64,000 bases of DNA from Dillenia suffruticosa (GCA_033439265.1 JAVTVX010000009.1:2903609-2967608), one strand, 5' to 3'; positions 12,301 through 24,265 are shown, counted from the stretch's first letter. The notes: a model not told the origin generated them from the letters alone. Numbers and translations are program-made.

Positions 12301-15300
12301 ACCTAAGTGTAACGTGTACAGAATTCGATATTGCCACTCCTTTATTTAACTCTCAAAGAAGAGATTAGTTTGGCCTAATATGTAGAGATTGATTACATAA
12401 ATAAAATATATGATTCTTTTAATTCGTAAAAGAGATAATCATCAGCGTTGCCATTCTCTCTCATGAAGATCTCCCTTTTAGATAATAAATTAAAATTGGG
12501 ACCATATTTCTTTTTTTATATATTATTGATATTTAGTAATCATATTAGATCCGTCCCCACCTCCCACCTATCTCCCCCCTTTCTCTCTCTCTCTCTCTCT
12601 TTTTCTTCATTTTTAAATATTACACAAATATTAATATTATATAAATATTAATATTAATTTCATATATTTAATAATGTTTAGAGAAAATATTATAATATTA
12701 TAATACTATAAAAACAACAATAATAAAAAATTAAGTAAAAAATATTTGAAAATATTTTTATATTAAAAAATTAATATTCAAAATAATTTAATAGTTATAT
12801 TAAAAATACTAAAAATGCGGAAAATTTTAATGCACATAAAAAATACTTTAATTTAATGTTATGATGCCGGAAAAATTACAATTTTAAAAATACTAAGTTA
12901 AAAATATTTTACAAATATTTTTAGATTAAAAAAAATATTTAAAAGTAACATATTATAATATTACATAATACAAATAATTATTTAAAAAAATACTAAGTAT
13001 AATGTAATATATGTAAATGATAATTTTATTATAAAATTTTACAAATAAACTAAAAATACTGAAAATATTTGAAATATTTAAATATGTAAATTATTTTTTA
13101 TATTTTTTATATTTTTCACATTTTAAATTAAATATTAATATTTATGACTTTTTTATACTTAAATTTTTAAATATTATAATTTTAAATTAATATTTATATA
13201 TTTTAAATTTCAAAGATTGGACAACAATGAATGATTATCGGAGTGGACCACAGCACCCAATCATTGGTATGAAACATGTGGTCAAAACATGACAGCTGCG
13301 CTTGAGAAAAAGTATTGGGTGGAAATAGATTTTTCATCTTTTTCGAAAATAGATTTTTTCCCTTTTATTTTTTTGATCCCACAAATTTTCATCTCTTTAC
13401 TCTTAGACCATGGTTTTTTTCCCATTAAAGTCCTTGCTCTTTTTATTTTTGATCCTTTTTTCTTTTTATATTTTTACCCTTTTTTCTTATGCCCTTCGTT
13501 TTTTGGGACATAGCTCTCTTCCTTTTTTTAGCCGTCGTCTCTTTATTTTTAGATCATAATTTTTTTTTTCATTTAAATTTTTGCTCTTTTTATTTTACCC
13601 CCTTTTTTCTTTTAATTTTTTTGTCTTTTTTTAATATAGATTTTTTTCCTTTTATTTTTTTAACCGAACAGATGGTGTCTCTTTATTTCTATTACCTTTT
13701 GCTCTACTTATTACCTTTTTTATGTCATATTTTTATGTTATTTTGATACTAATTTAGTTTAAATATTGAGTTAATTATAGATCTAACAAGTATTTGAACA
13801 ATAAAAAAATACAATTCATATTTTATGAGCATCTCGCGCTAACTCTAAGTATAAAAAAAGGCTAATGAGTGTGGTCGTTCTCTTACATGATCAACATATG
13901 ACATCTCTCTAAAGAAGTCAAAAAGTTATCCAAGTCTACACACATCCCTATTTTGTATTTGTTTGTCATTTCCATCTGCCGCTTTACTTTTAAGATTTAG
14001 ATATTGCTTTGAAATTCTGAATATGAGTACGTATAGGTAATATAAATCTCAAATATAAGATTGATCGGAGTTATTTTTGTCTCAAAATTTAAAAATTTCT
14101 AAATTTATCAAAAGAGATTTTAAAATTATTGAAATAATCTATTATAATCGAAATTTTAATATTTTTGATTGTGTTATTTGTAATTTGATAATTATATTAT
14201 GAATATGATAGATTATAATTATTTTTAATTATTTATTTTTACGACACAAACCACACAATGCGTGGTGTGTTCATGGTCTGCTAGTTATATTAATTGGTTC
14301 GATTAATATCCACCAATTTGGTCCCAAGGGATAGACCAATGATTATAACTTTCCTTTTTTAATTTAGAGAGTTTAGATTGGAATATCTGTATAGAAAAAA
14401 AAGAACACCCTGATTTTTTTTGTATTATATTAATTTATATCTAAAATTATATTTTGATTAATTTAATTTAAAATTTATAATGATCTATTTAAAGAATTAC
14501 TTTTTTATTATTTTATGTCCAAATCATAAGTAAATAAAAAAATTTTGTGTTAGGTTGTATTAGATTCTATTAGATTATTATATTTTATTATACCGACACC
14601 AACTTGATTTTGATAATTGAAAAAGGTGGCATAGTATTTTTCACGTGCACAAAGCAACAAAACTTGCAAGTTGTACCGTGAACCGTACGAGGGAGAGCAA
14701 CATGCAGGAATTGAGGTGGAAGATTCGATAGATGGATAGGGGGGGCATTAACAGTCTGTCCTTTTCCCTTATCTTTCTTTGAATCTCATTGGTACCTGTT
14801 TTGTGCCGTCTCGCAGGGTCATTCCTTTTGAACAGACCACACACACGAACACGATCTTTGCCCAAAAGTCAGCATTGCCCAACAAGAAAACTGAGATTGA
14901 ATAAATATTTCTTCTTTCAGAAGGGTAATATTGTCATTTCACTTTCTTTTTGGTGGCCGGCGGCTGGGCTATAGTGTGTGTGCCTTGGCAGAATCAAACT
15001 CCTTTAATTGATCAAGTTCGCAACCCAAAGCTGGTGAGGAGGCCATCTTTATCATCTCATAAAAGTTTCAGTAGAATCCTGGGAATGGACAAGAAGCAAA
15101 AACCTGTCCGTTAGCAAAGGAAAAAAAAGAATAAATAACGTTTGTTGGGAGATTCCATATGCTTGTGAAGAAATGCGAAGACGCACATGCATTTATCTCT
15201 ATTTAGTCCAATTTAAAAGATTTAATGTTATTGGGTCCTTTTTTTCTGAATAATGTTATTAAGTTAATAGCTGGATAAACAAAATCTAACAAATATGATA

Positions 15301-15430
15301 TGATTATATATATTATTAAAAAGGAGAAACTAAAATATTTTAATTTTAGTGTACTAAAAGAATGGACTTTTATCATTATTATTTTAATTATCTTTAATCC
15401 CAATACCATCACCCTTTGCCTCTTCAATAC
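9372..15430. other. Intergenic DNA between the foldback element and NAT-A
   Basis: No gene was recognised. Segments 9385-9920, 10300-10880, 11000-11400, 11530-12120, 12345-12520 and 14590-15430 match unit 3, and some also match unit 2. The stretch from about 12,540 to 14,580 has no counterpart in unit 3. It is very AT-rich and contains a T-rich block at 13320-13745, in which a segment around CTTAGACCATGGTTTTTTTC recurs in degraded form near 13,540. A TTACGACACAAACCACACAA motif lies at 14,238. Confidence 0.5.
9984..10130 (+). mobile_element. Decayed SINE-like repeat (family S3)
   Basis: One of several dispersed AT-rich copies sharing an order of blocks: a TTTAAAATTTAAAAATAAAA block, then TTAAATTGAATTTAATAATA or a decayed form, then AATTAATTAAAATATAATTT and TAGATACC. 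Other copies are near 10398-10545, 24938-25075, 26445-26600, 43040-43190, 43570-43690 and 60600-60760. The better kept members begin with tRNA-like sequence (see 55890-56074), whose 3' part has the same spacing. No clear target-site repeat was found here. Confidence 0.4.
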
Positions 15431-15447
15431 TTTTGAGTCTCTTTATG

Positions 15448-15920
15448 CTATAAAATACCTGGGTTTCTCTTCTTAACATACTCCCTCCCTCTTTTTCGTG
15501 TTTAGTGGTGAGCTTTTTGGTGTCATTGGTGAGGCATGTGTTCTTGGGATTATTGACATTTTTTGCTTTACACTTGATTTAGCTGCTGAAATTTGTGTTA
15601 AAAGCTAGGTGAATTTCTGGGGTTGTTCGACAACTATTGTCACTGTTGATTTTTGTTTTTGTTAATGTGGGAGTCGAGTAACTGTTTCTTTGTGGCTTAC
15701 AGTCATATCAGTGTGAGTGTCTATCATCTTTAACTATTAGGTTGAAAGCAAATACACACCGTCTTTGGTAAGGGTTCAGCTTTCTGGGTTGTCATTGTTC
15801 CTCGGTTTTATCCGCTTTTTGAGTCATTTTAGTGGATTTCATGAAGATTTAGGATCTGGGCTTTGGTAGATATTTGGAATTCTTCACCGGGTTGCTAGAT
15901 TTTGTTGAGAGAGAGAGAGG
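15448..15920 (+). promoter_or_regulatory. NAT-A core promoter and 5' leader
   Basis: A TATA box (CTATAAAATAC, 15448-15458) precedes a leader well conserved with NAT-B (48400-48879). A possible 5'-UTR intron runs from 15768 (TCTTTG|GTAAGG) to 15852 (GATTTAG), with both signals also present in the NAT-B leader. A short GA run touches the start codon (15907-15918). In NAT-B the position matching the TATA box reads CTACAATAC, so the core promoters differ. Confidence 0.5.
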
Positions 15921-18463
15921 ATGGCCGGACACGCAGATGATCCAGCACCACACCTACCACAAGATCAGCTTGGCAATGACGACATTTCCTACTGCATTAT
16001 TAGTCCTCCTCCATGGCGTGAGTGTCCTTTTTAATATGAAAATTTTGTTAATTTTTCCTTAATGGGGTTTCCCTTTTTTGCCTTTTTTCTCTGGTTATGC
16101 TATGCTTAGTAGTTGTAGTCATTTTTGCTGATTCTTATTACTCCAAGTAGATTTCTTTTGAAAAGTCTGTCATGTGTTTGTTAAGTATTCCTGAAATCCG
16201 GTACATTCTTTCCGTATTTTATTGGTGAAAGTAGCATGCGGTTTTCTTTTCAATTCTTTTTAATGCTCAGTTCCTTTTCTCTTTCGGTCTAGAATCTGTT
16301 CTTCTGTAAAAGGCACAATTTAAGTATTGTCTCTTGATCGAATTGGTATCTTTGGTTATGGCTAGGATTTTACATGCAAATCTGGGAAACCCAACTTAAG
16401 TACATAGTCTTGCTTATACTGTATAGTCAATTCAAGTACTCCTTTGGAACAAAGTGAACTGAAAGATACTCGACCTGACAACAGCTAAGTCTATTTTGCC
16501 ATACCGAATGTTTGTCTCGATAAATTTCTAGCGAGACGTGCTTCGTCCGTTGTTAGCTGTTAGCTTTTTTGTTATTTATTTTTTCAGCAGAGAAGTCTTA
16601 CAGGATGTATGAGTGCTGGATAATCATCTTAAAACACATTACATTGTCATGTTAATACGTCAGCAACTGGCAAGACAGTGTCACATCAGCAAAAAAGCTC
16701 TTCCCCCAAGTCGGTTGAGAATAAACACTCCTCTCTCTCTCTTCCTCTCTCTCGATTCCTCCTCTCCACGCCCCCTTCTCCCCGCCTTTCTCGCGAAAAA
16801 AAAAAAAAAAACCAACGCTCATCGGCAAACCGGAATGGACGCCTTCATACTTTAATCAAATCAGGAGTTAACTCTTTTTGACCATAAAAAAAATAATATC
16901 GAAGATTTGCTCTCAAAATGACCTTCAATTCAAATTATTCGGGATGATGACTGAGCCAAGATAAAAAAGAAAAGAAAAAAACTCCTCTTTCCCTCCTCTC
17001 TCGCGGTGGTGTTGCTCAATCCGACGGACCTGGGCCTCCCGACGGCGGTGATTTTTCTTCAACGCAATCCGGCTGAAATCGTTTTGGGTTCTTCAAATTT
17101 TTCGTTCTTGGTCTGTTGTTTCTTCGTTTTTGGTTCCTCTTCTAAAGAACCCCAAAATCTATTTGTTAACGATGAGGATCTGTAAGGAGCAGATCGACTT
17201 CTTGTCAACAATAATGCGTTTTTGGGTTTGTTCTTCATATCTCGAATTTGCTTTAATTTTCGACGAATCTTCTGATTTTTCACAACTACCAGCATGAAAA
17301 AAACAAAACCCATTTCCTCACATTCTGAAAAAAGACTTGGGTTTGGCTTTCTGGGAGTTGCGGAAGAGAGTAATTTTCAGCCACTTACACTTTCTTTTTC
17401 TCCGGCGAGTAGAGAAAAGGCGTCTAGTTTGATCTTTCGTGGATTTTCTGACTCGAACTTGACCGATACATGTGACTTTTGGAGAAGATGGTTTTTGATG
17501 AGGTTCAATGTCGTTTGCGTTCTTGGTGCTGTTTTTTAGGTTTTTTCTGAGAATGAAGATAGGGCTTCCACGTGACCTTCCTCTGCTTCTACTCCGAACG
17601 TTGGTTTTTAGAAATCTCATCAATGGCGATGGAAAATTTCTGCTCCTCTACTTGGGCTTCCACTTCATATGGGCTTTGTTGAATTCATCTTCATCTCTCT
17701 CTCTCTCTCTCTCTGTGTAAAAAATGGCAAAACACCTTACAGTTGGGTTAGTAGCTTCTGGCTTGGGGCTTTCTGGTTTGATTCCTGACATCACTATTAG
17801 GAAGCTTGAAAAGCTCCAATCTTTGACTTTCAGCAACAACAAAATCACTAGCTTGTCTTCAGATTTTTACAGCTTTGGTTCAGTCAAGTTACTTGACTTG
17901 TCTTTTAATCAGATTTCAAGGATGTGCAACTTTGGTCAGCTTTAAATGCTGGACCATTCTGGCAACAATTTCTCTGGTGTGATTCCTGATTTAGTAAGCT
18001 CTCTTTCTAAGCTTCAAGTCCTCAAGCTAAGTCAAAATGGGTTTCAGTCTAATGTCCCATCTGGGATATTGAATTGCCGATCTTTGGTTACTGTTGATCT
18101 TAGTTTGAATAAGCTCAGTGGATCCCTTCCTGATGGTTTGGTTCTGCATTTCCGAAGTTAAAAAGCTTGAATCTTGCAGGGAATAAAATTGTCGGAAGAG
18201 GGTCAGATTTTGCAGAACTGAAATCCTTGACAAAACTTAACATTTCTGGGAATGGATTCGTGGGTTCCGTTGAATTTTACATTTTCAGATCTCTTGTCTG
18301 CAACTTCACATTTTGATCGAGGAACTCTATTGGCTGAGGGCGGAATCGGACCTCGTTATCGAGGATTGCTACCGCGAGAGATACGAGAGAAAGAGGATTT
18401 TTTTTCCCGCCGGAGAGGAGAGGAGAGAGAGAGAGAGGAGGAGGGGGGAGGGAGGGAGGGAGG

Positions 18464-18533
<70 letters not shown>

Positions 18534-21500
18534 TTTTTTTTCCCCAAACCGATTTGGGGAATATTTTTTTTTTTTTTTTCAAAAGTGGCACTGTCATGCC
18601 GCAAATTAGTTATGTGGCTGATGACGTGGCAGTGTGAAGTATTTAGGGTTGTTTATTTGGCACTACACATCATCCTCTATCAATCCGGGTATTCCATCAC
18701 GTCATTTCGTGTCGATATTTAATGGAGAGTTTGAATCTGTGACTAACAGAATAGACCAATCGGTAACACTTTTTGAAAATATGAGGATCCCATTTTGAAA
18801 TTTAGGAATTAATTTAGGAACTCGTGCTATAATTTAAGAAGTGGGCATGTAATTAACCCTTTGTTGGTTCTTTTGATGCAGCCGAGGCTATCCTGTTGGG
18901 TTTCCAACATTACATTGTGATGCTTGGCACAACGGTTCTAATTCCCACTGCCCTTGTTCCTCAAATGGGAGGAGGAAATGTGAGCTTACTGAGAAAATAC
19001 CATCACGAGATAAATTTTTATTGTTTAATTCTCGGGTTTGTTAAACCGTTAGTACAGTTAACTTCATTGTTATCCTATTGTTCTTCACAAGGGGAACCTT
19101 CTTTCCCTAATTGAACTACACTTCAAAATTTGTTTTAGGAAGAGAAAGCAAAGGTGATCCAGACACTACTCTTTGTTGCTGGCTTGAGCACTTTGCAGCA
19201 GTCCTTGTTCGGGACTCGGTTACCTGCAGTGATCGGAGGGTCATACACATTTGTTCCAACCACGATATCAATTATTCTGGCTGGTCGATATAGCGATGTT
19301 GCGGACCCTATAACGGTGCCACAAGCCTAAACCCATCTCGTTACATAATCTGGTGAAACGATAATAGAATTGGGCATTTTAAACAATTGCAACAACCAGC
19401 AGTCATTCTGCATTATTTCAAGACAATATTTTTAAAAAATGAATATTATAGTTGGTCACTTTTTCCTGCTAATTGAGGATGCTTGGAAGCTTGAGAGGCA
19501 CGTAGCTTCCCAATATCTAAGTCTGCGGGCTTAAAATCTCACATTGACTTAAATAATTATTAAAAAAATCCATGATTTTTGGATGCAATGACATTTGTCT
19601 CATTCTGATATTCAATATCTGACAAATTCTTTCAGCGGTTCAAGATGACAATGCGAGGAATCCAAGGTGCCCTAATTGTTGCTTCAACTCTTCAGATTAT
19701 TCTAGGCTTCAGCGGTCTTTGGCGTTATGTGACACGGTATACACAAACCTAACATGATTTGATGCAATACTCTTTCATGTTTTATTTTGAAGATTTTGTT
19801 GAACCATATATAAACCAATTAAAACGTACCGGAGAAAATGCAAACAACATTCACTAAATCACAACAAGTTTATAAAAAATTAAAATTGAAAGGGTACATG
19901 ATTTTTGGCTTGAGTTAAATAATTATAGTTCACCTTTGTTAGTCAGTTGAGTATATTTTACAATTCACTCTTATTGGGCTAGTACAACTAAGGCTAAGTA
20001 TTTCTTTGACCTGATTGCATGCAATGTTTATTTCAATCTTTTTGTTTGAGCAGGTTCTTAAGTCCACTTTCTGCCGTTCCCTTGGTAGCTTTGGTCGGTT
20101 TTGGATTATATGAGCTTGGTTTTCCTGGGGTAAGCATGCTATGTTGAATATGAAATCGGAACACAGTGTCCAAAATTTATCTGGACAAGGGTGTGCATAT
20201 TCTATTACCTGCCTTAATTTTGTTTGCATTTAAGTGTTTAGGTGTGCTATTTATTTATTTGCCTCTAATACTGTTATTGGATTCGTGCTTGTTCATTTAG
20301 GTTGCGAAATGTATTGAGATTGGATTGCCACAGCTTATCATTTTAGTGGTCTTCTCACAGGTGCTACTTCAAGATTTATCACAATTTTCTAGTCTTCAGT
20401 TTTATTGATGAACCTTAAGATTAACTAAAACTTTCATCTCAAATGATTGTCTGCAGTATGTGCCCCATGTATTGAAGTCAGGAGGACATGTCTTTGAACG
20501 TTTTGCTGTCATATTTGCGGTGGTAATTGTGTGGATCTATGCCCATCTTCTCACTGTTGGTGGGGCCTACAATGGTAGATCCCCTCGGACACAAGAAAGT
20601 TGCCGGACAGATCGTGCTGGACTTATTGACGCCGCACCTTGGTAGGACTCACACTCTTAGGATATGTTGCTAACTATATTTCATATGTGCTCTGGCCTTA
20701 TGAGCAAAGATACATGTCAACTTGTTAATCAAGTTTCAATAAGTGCATTGTTAAGCCATGCAGAAATTAGCTTATGCATGCATGATTCATAATAGGTGTA
20801 GTCAATCTCTAAATGTAGTCAGATTTTCATCAACTAGGGTTGCGATTGTCACTTCTTTTGAGAAAGCAGAAGCAGCAAATTCAAGCACTGCATTGATCTC
20901 CTGAAATTATTCATACAGATAATTTAAACATCCAATTTAAATAAACTTGTTTTTGATCAACTTCTTTTCAAGTTTATGCTTCTGAACAAAAAGTAAGTAG
21001 ATTTGAGATATGGATTTGTGGTGCATAAAATCACTAAATTAAACTAATTGGTCCAATCTGGATAGCTCTCTAATTCGGGGATTGTTAAGGCAAGTAGGGC
21101 ATGCATACATTGTTTTTTTTTTTTTTAGGTTTATAGTGAGACTTGAACCGAGTCTATTACAAAGGGGTGGGGGATTGGTGCCACTTGAGTTGACGGTCAT
21201 TGGCAGGAACGCATACATTGTGTGCACACAGGGAAATTTCTTGGCTGGGAATAAGGTGACCAATAATGACTTTGAACTAGTTCGTTAGATACTTTAGCTT
21301 ATAGATTTATTTGATTAATTTGAATTGCGAGCAAATTTCTGTCCCCTTGATTGAGTAGGAAAACTGCGATTCTGACCTTTTTTGAACTGACATAGAAATG
21401 GTTGTGATATTTTTATTTGTGATTCGATACATCTCCCTGCAGGATCATCAGGATTGAGCCTGCTTCTTTTAGATCCTGCATATGATGTTGACAGTGTGCT

Positions 21501-23757
21501 AAACCCTTGAAAACTTTAATAGGAAAATGGAACCTTTTTTCCAACTCTTGGTTAGCTCTTTTCAGTGAGGTTGCAGAGTTCAACTGGTAGGTCACTTGGT
21601 AGAATAATTTATTCAACTTATTTTAGGTTGTACACGGACAAGGGCAATAAGATGGGGATGGAGGAAACAACAAAGGGATAATACAGCTCTTTCAACTGGT
21701 TTCTATTTTCTACTTGCTTCTAATTGCTTACCCTTTTAGGAGGGCTTATAGCATCTGTGTTAGAAAACTTTCATCCTATAAGTTGGTCATTGTAACATGG
21801 GTTTGCATAAGGAAATTGTTTTTTACAATTCTACTGGTCTTCTAATGTGCAGGATAAGAGTTCCACATCCATTCCAGTGGGGACCACCTTCTTTCGATGC
21901 TGGTGAAGCCTTTGCCATGATGGTTGCTTCATTTGTTGCTCTTGTTGAGGTTTGTGACTTACTCATCACTGACATGTCAATGGCAGCATAATATGTATTT
22001 TTGTGGTAATTGCTTACATGAAAAAGCTAATTAAATTGGTGATGACATGGGCAGTCAACTGGTGCCTTTATTGCGGTGGCAAGGTATGCAGGTGCAACTC
22101 CCACGCCACCTTCCATTCTCAGCCGAGGTATTGGATGGCAGGTAGGTTACAAATATTTTACCTTTCTGATAAAACTGTCACTGGTCTTCAATTAGATTGA
22201 TTGGCATCCCTCGTGTTCAATGTATCCTTCACTTAAAGTACTGGCATTGCATATTCTAAGTATTTTTGGCCCGAGGCAAATGAAAACTTTGCTAGCAATC
22301 AGGATATACGTGAGGCCAAATTTTTCCAAATAGACGTCTCTTTAAATAAATGGTAGACCTCAATGTGCATTCTGAATACTGGATACACTTCAGTAAAATG
22401 AGAAGTAAGATAAAATTATTTAAAATAAAAGAGGATTAATGGCTATCATTTTGAAGAAATCAATTAGTACTTGATAAAGCCTGCTCTCTAGATCTTATTC
22501 AACGTGTCTAGTTTGGATCTAATTATTTAGCTTTTTGATGTACCATGGTATGGTAACAACTGATCGGAAAATCCAGCTATTCAATCTTTAGACAATATTA
22601 TCCATGTATTTAAGTGGACTCGAGCAGAAGTTTGATATGAATATTGTCACTTCTTTTTGCTTTGATCTCTCACTTTCTCACAGTCAATTTATTCATATGG
22701 CAGTGTGGCTATGCACTTATTATCCTACTTCCATTTTCAGGGGATAGCTATTTTGTTCTCAGGGGTCTATGGGACAGTCAATGGTTCTTCTGTATCTATG
22801 TAAACCCGGAAAGAGAACTTCCTTTAGCATATATTTTCACTTTAATCAATTAAATTGGCTTAAGTTGTACACCTGAATTGTCTTCTCTGATCCTCCTTTA
22901 GTGAAAATGCTGGTCTCTTGGCATTGACAAGGGTTGGAAGCAGGAGAGTCGTGCAGATTTCTGCTGGTTTTATGATTTTCTTTTCCATTCTCGGTATGTT
23001 CTTACGTGAGTTCTTGGGAATGGGTACTGCACTCCAGTTTCTAACTTTTTTTTCTTTGGTTTTCTAGTTACTTGGATAATATCATCCTAATGACAAAAAA
23101 AAAAAAAATGTTTTCATGTCATACAGGAAAATTTGGGGCTGTTTTTGCATCAATTCCACCACCAATTTTTGCTGCCTTGTATTGCATTTTCTTTGCCTAT
23201 GTTGGTACGTTTACTAAATGTATGAGTTGGCGACGGCAAGCAAGTCCTTGTTTCTCTGATTCATTTTGATCGTCAAAAATTTTATTAATTGCTGTACAGG
23301 TTCGGGAGGTCTTAGCTTCCTTCAGTTCTGCAATTTGAACAGCTTCCGCACAAAGTTCATATTAGGCTTCTCTATTTTTATGGGCTTGTCAGTTCCTCAG
23401 TACTTCAACGAATATACAGCAGTCAATGGTTATGGTCCAGTTCACAGCAGTGCAAGATGGGTACGACGGAAACAAAAAAATGAAAATAAGTAGATTGTCA
23501 TGTATTTGTTTGTTGCTTGGATCTCCTCTAACAAAATTGCTTTTTCCTCTTTACAGTTCAATGATATTGTGAATGTCCCATTTTCATCAGAAGCTTTTGT
23601 TGCGGGGGTCTTGGCGTTCTTTTTGGACCTCACACTGCACGCAAAGGACAGAAACGAAAGGGGGAAGCATTGGTGGGACAGGTTCCGGTCATTCAGAACT
23701 GATTTAAGAAATAAGGAGTACTACTCCTTGCCATTTCATCTTAAAAACTTCCATTAG
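15921..23757 (+). CDS. NAT6: Nucleobase-ascorbate transporter, NAT6-type (copy NAT-A)
   Basis: A membrane permease of the NCS2/NAT family, which in plants moves purines (xanthine, guanine, uric acid) and uracil. Exons: 15921-16017, 18882-18979, 19139-19315, 19636-19736, 20054-20129, 20301-20360, 20457-20641, 21853-21949, 22055-22141, 22741-22799, 22902-22993, 23127-23204, 23300-23460, 23557-23757. They join to 522 aa (family about 525-535). Visible marks are [20 protein letters not shown] in the first membrane helix, [30 protein letters not shown], the NAT signature [10 protein letters not shown], and [17 protein letters not shown]. Every GT-AG border and phase equals that of NAT-B. Intron 1 is 2,864 bp because it holds a MULE with a kinase fragment; intron 7 holds a SINE. 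The N-terminus is [16 protein letters not shown]. Changes from NAT-B at well-kept sites include GLSTLQQ for GLNTLLQ, GATPTPP for SATMLPP, and a shortened end (KNFH for NKYFPAV, six residues fewer in the last exon). The frame is open throughout, but constraint may be relaxed. Confidence 0.92.
17505..18400 (+). pseudogene. Captured fragment of an LRR receptor-like kinase (At2g24230-like)
   Basis: The translation follows Arabidopsis At2g24230-type LRR-RLKs as I recall them. [19 protein letters not shown] begins at 17742, followed by [20 protein letters not shown] and NFGQL (ending 17945). An in-frame TAA then stands where the family has Glu. [20 protein letters not shown] continues to about 18145, where a frame change is needed to go on with [19 protein letters not shown]. 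At about 18262 the LRR part is joined directly to the juxtamembrane and start of the kinase domain ([20 protein letters not shown], then [17 protein letters not shown]). The transmembrane helix, the later LRRs and nearly all of the kinase are absent. A hydrophobic stretch at 17508 ([17 protein letters not shown]) may be the signal peptide. The fragment lies in sense with NAT-A inside its first intron and cannot make a receptor. Confidence 0.8.
18416..18530. repeat. GA microsatellite and purine tract
   Basis: GAGAGGAGAGAG grades through GGAGGGAGGGAGG into a long (AG)n run ending at about 18530. It sits in the right inner arm of the MULE. The left arm has the complementary CTCTCT run at about 16733-16755, so it is part of the inverted ends rather than an independent repeat. 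Confidence 0.8.
21114..21210 (-). mobile_element. tRNA-derived SINE in NAT-A intron 7
   Basis: The 97-bp insertion begins with a T run (A tail of a minus-strand element) and is flanked by perfect 11-bp direct repeats GCATACATTGT (21103-21113 and 21211-21221). NAT-B has a single GCATACATTGT at the matching place (about 51827-51837), so it is a clean insertion after the duplication. Read on the minus strand, it has ACTCAAGTGGCACC (A-box-like) and GGTTCAAGTCTC (B-box-like), as expected for a tRNA-derived SINE. Confidence 0.85.
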
Positions 23758-24265
23758 CTCTTCGCGAGCTGCCCAAATCACGACATACTGATCGGTATTC
23801 CCCCCTTTCTTGTGAATGTTGTCACACTCCATAATCTATGTATCCCATTACAGGACACTGTTTAGAGCATTTCTTGTATGTCTCATTTTGTAGTTGTAAA
23901 GCCTGCGGGTGAACAATATTTCAATTGGCAGTGAAACAATCTATTGCTTTCCGGCCTCTGCATATTTCTATTCATTCATTGAATGCCTTGCGCATGCTCA
24001 AATGCAGCAGTTTGTTGGTATTGCACACGAGCATGCAAATCTATCAACGTAGGCAACTAGGGGCTTGTATTCTCATGTACAATTATCACATCCTTGTCAA
24101 GGCGAAAGGTTTCTTCATAAAACTCGCTCATGCTCCTCCCTTATTTCTTCTCCCCTGTGACGAATTCTTCTTGACCTGTGCATGCGTCCAGTTAGACGCC
24201 TACCTTGACCAGCCATTGGGTTGGGCCTACGTCAACATCATTGAGCAACAAGGCATCACTAGACC

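Larger units (their letters stand above)
16605..18856. mobile_element. MULE (Pack-MULE type) in NAT-A intron 1, with captured kinase gene fragment
   Basis: About 2.25 kb are absent from NAT-B intron 1, where the flanks AGCAGAGAAGTCTTAC and TTGGTTCTTTTGATGCAG lie close together. The right end, read inward from 18856 (TAATTACATGCCC), matches the left end of the MULE at 28575 (ATAATTACATGTCC), including AAATTAATTCCTAAATTTC and a GTTAAAT/ATTAAAT...GATGATGTG block. The inner part of the left end (about 16650-16790: ACGTCAGC, GACAGTGTCAC, CCCCCAAGTCGGTT, CT repeats) is an inverted match to the right inner region (18530-18640). The outer left end is missing, so the element is left-truncated. It carries an LRR receptor kinase fragment and no transposase. 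A degenerate TTTAATCAAATCAGGAGTT stretch near 16850 looks like a decayed SINE inside it. Confidence 0.65.
5125..24265 (+). repeat. Segmental duplication unit 1 (MRPL47 5' end to NAT-A)
   Basis: Sequence from MRPL47 exon 1 through NAT-A re-occurs as unit 3 (33536-54905). Anchors: 5232-5345 with 33624-33735; 5400-5640 with 33950-34150; 6480-6830 with 35115-35455; 7000-7600 with 40014-40610; 9385-9450 with 42240-42310; 10550-10870 with 43705-44015; 14640-15130 with 47130-47650; NAT-A with NAT-B. The offset changes from about 28.4 kb to 33 kb and back to 30.6 kb because each copy took its own insertions. The left border falls inside MRPL47 exon 1. The right border is just after the NAT 3' region. 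Confidence 0.85.

Noticed and set aside
12448-13746. Short Phe/Leu-rich frames in the T-rich block
   Set aside because: Composition-driven; no conserved pattern and no counterpart in unit 3.
18252-18722. Open frames through the GA run after the kinase fragment
   Set aside because: Only the first 40 or so residues are kinase-like; the rest is (RE)n from a GA microsatellite.
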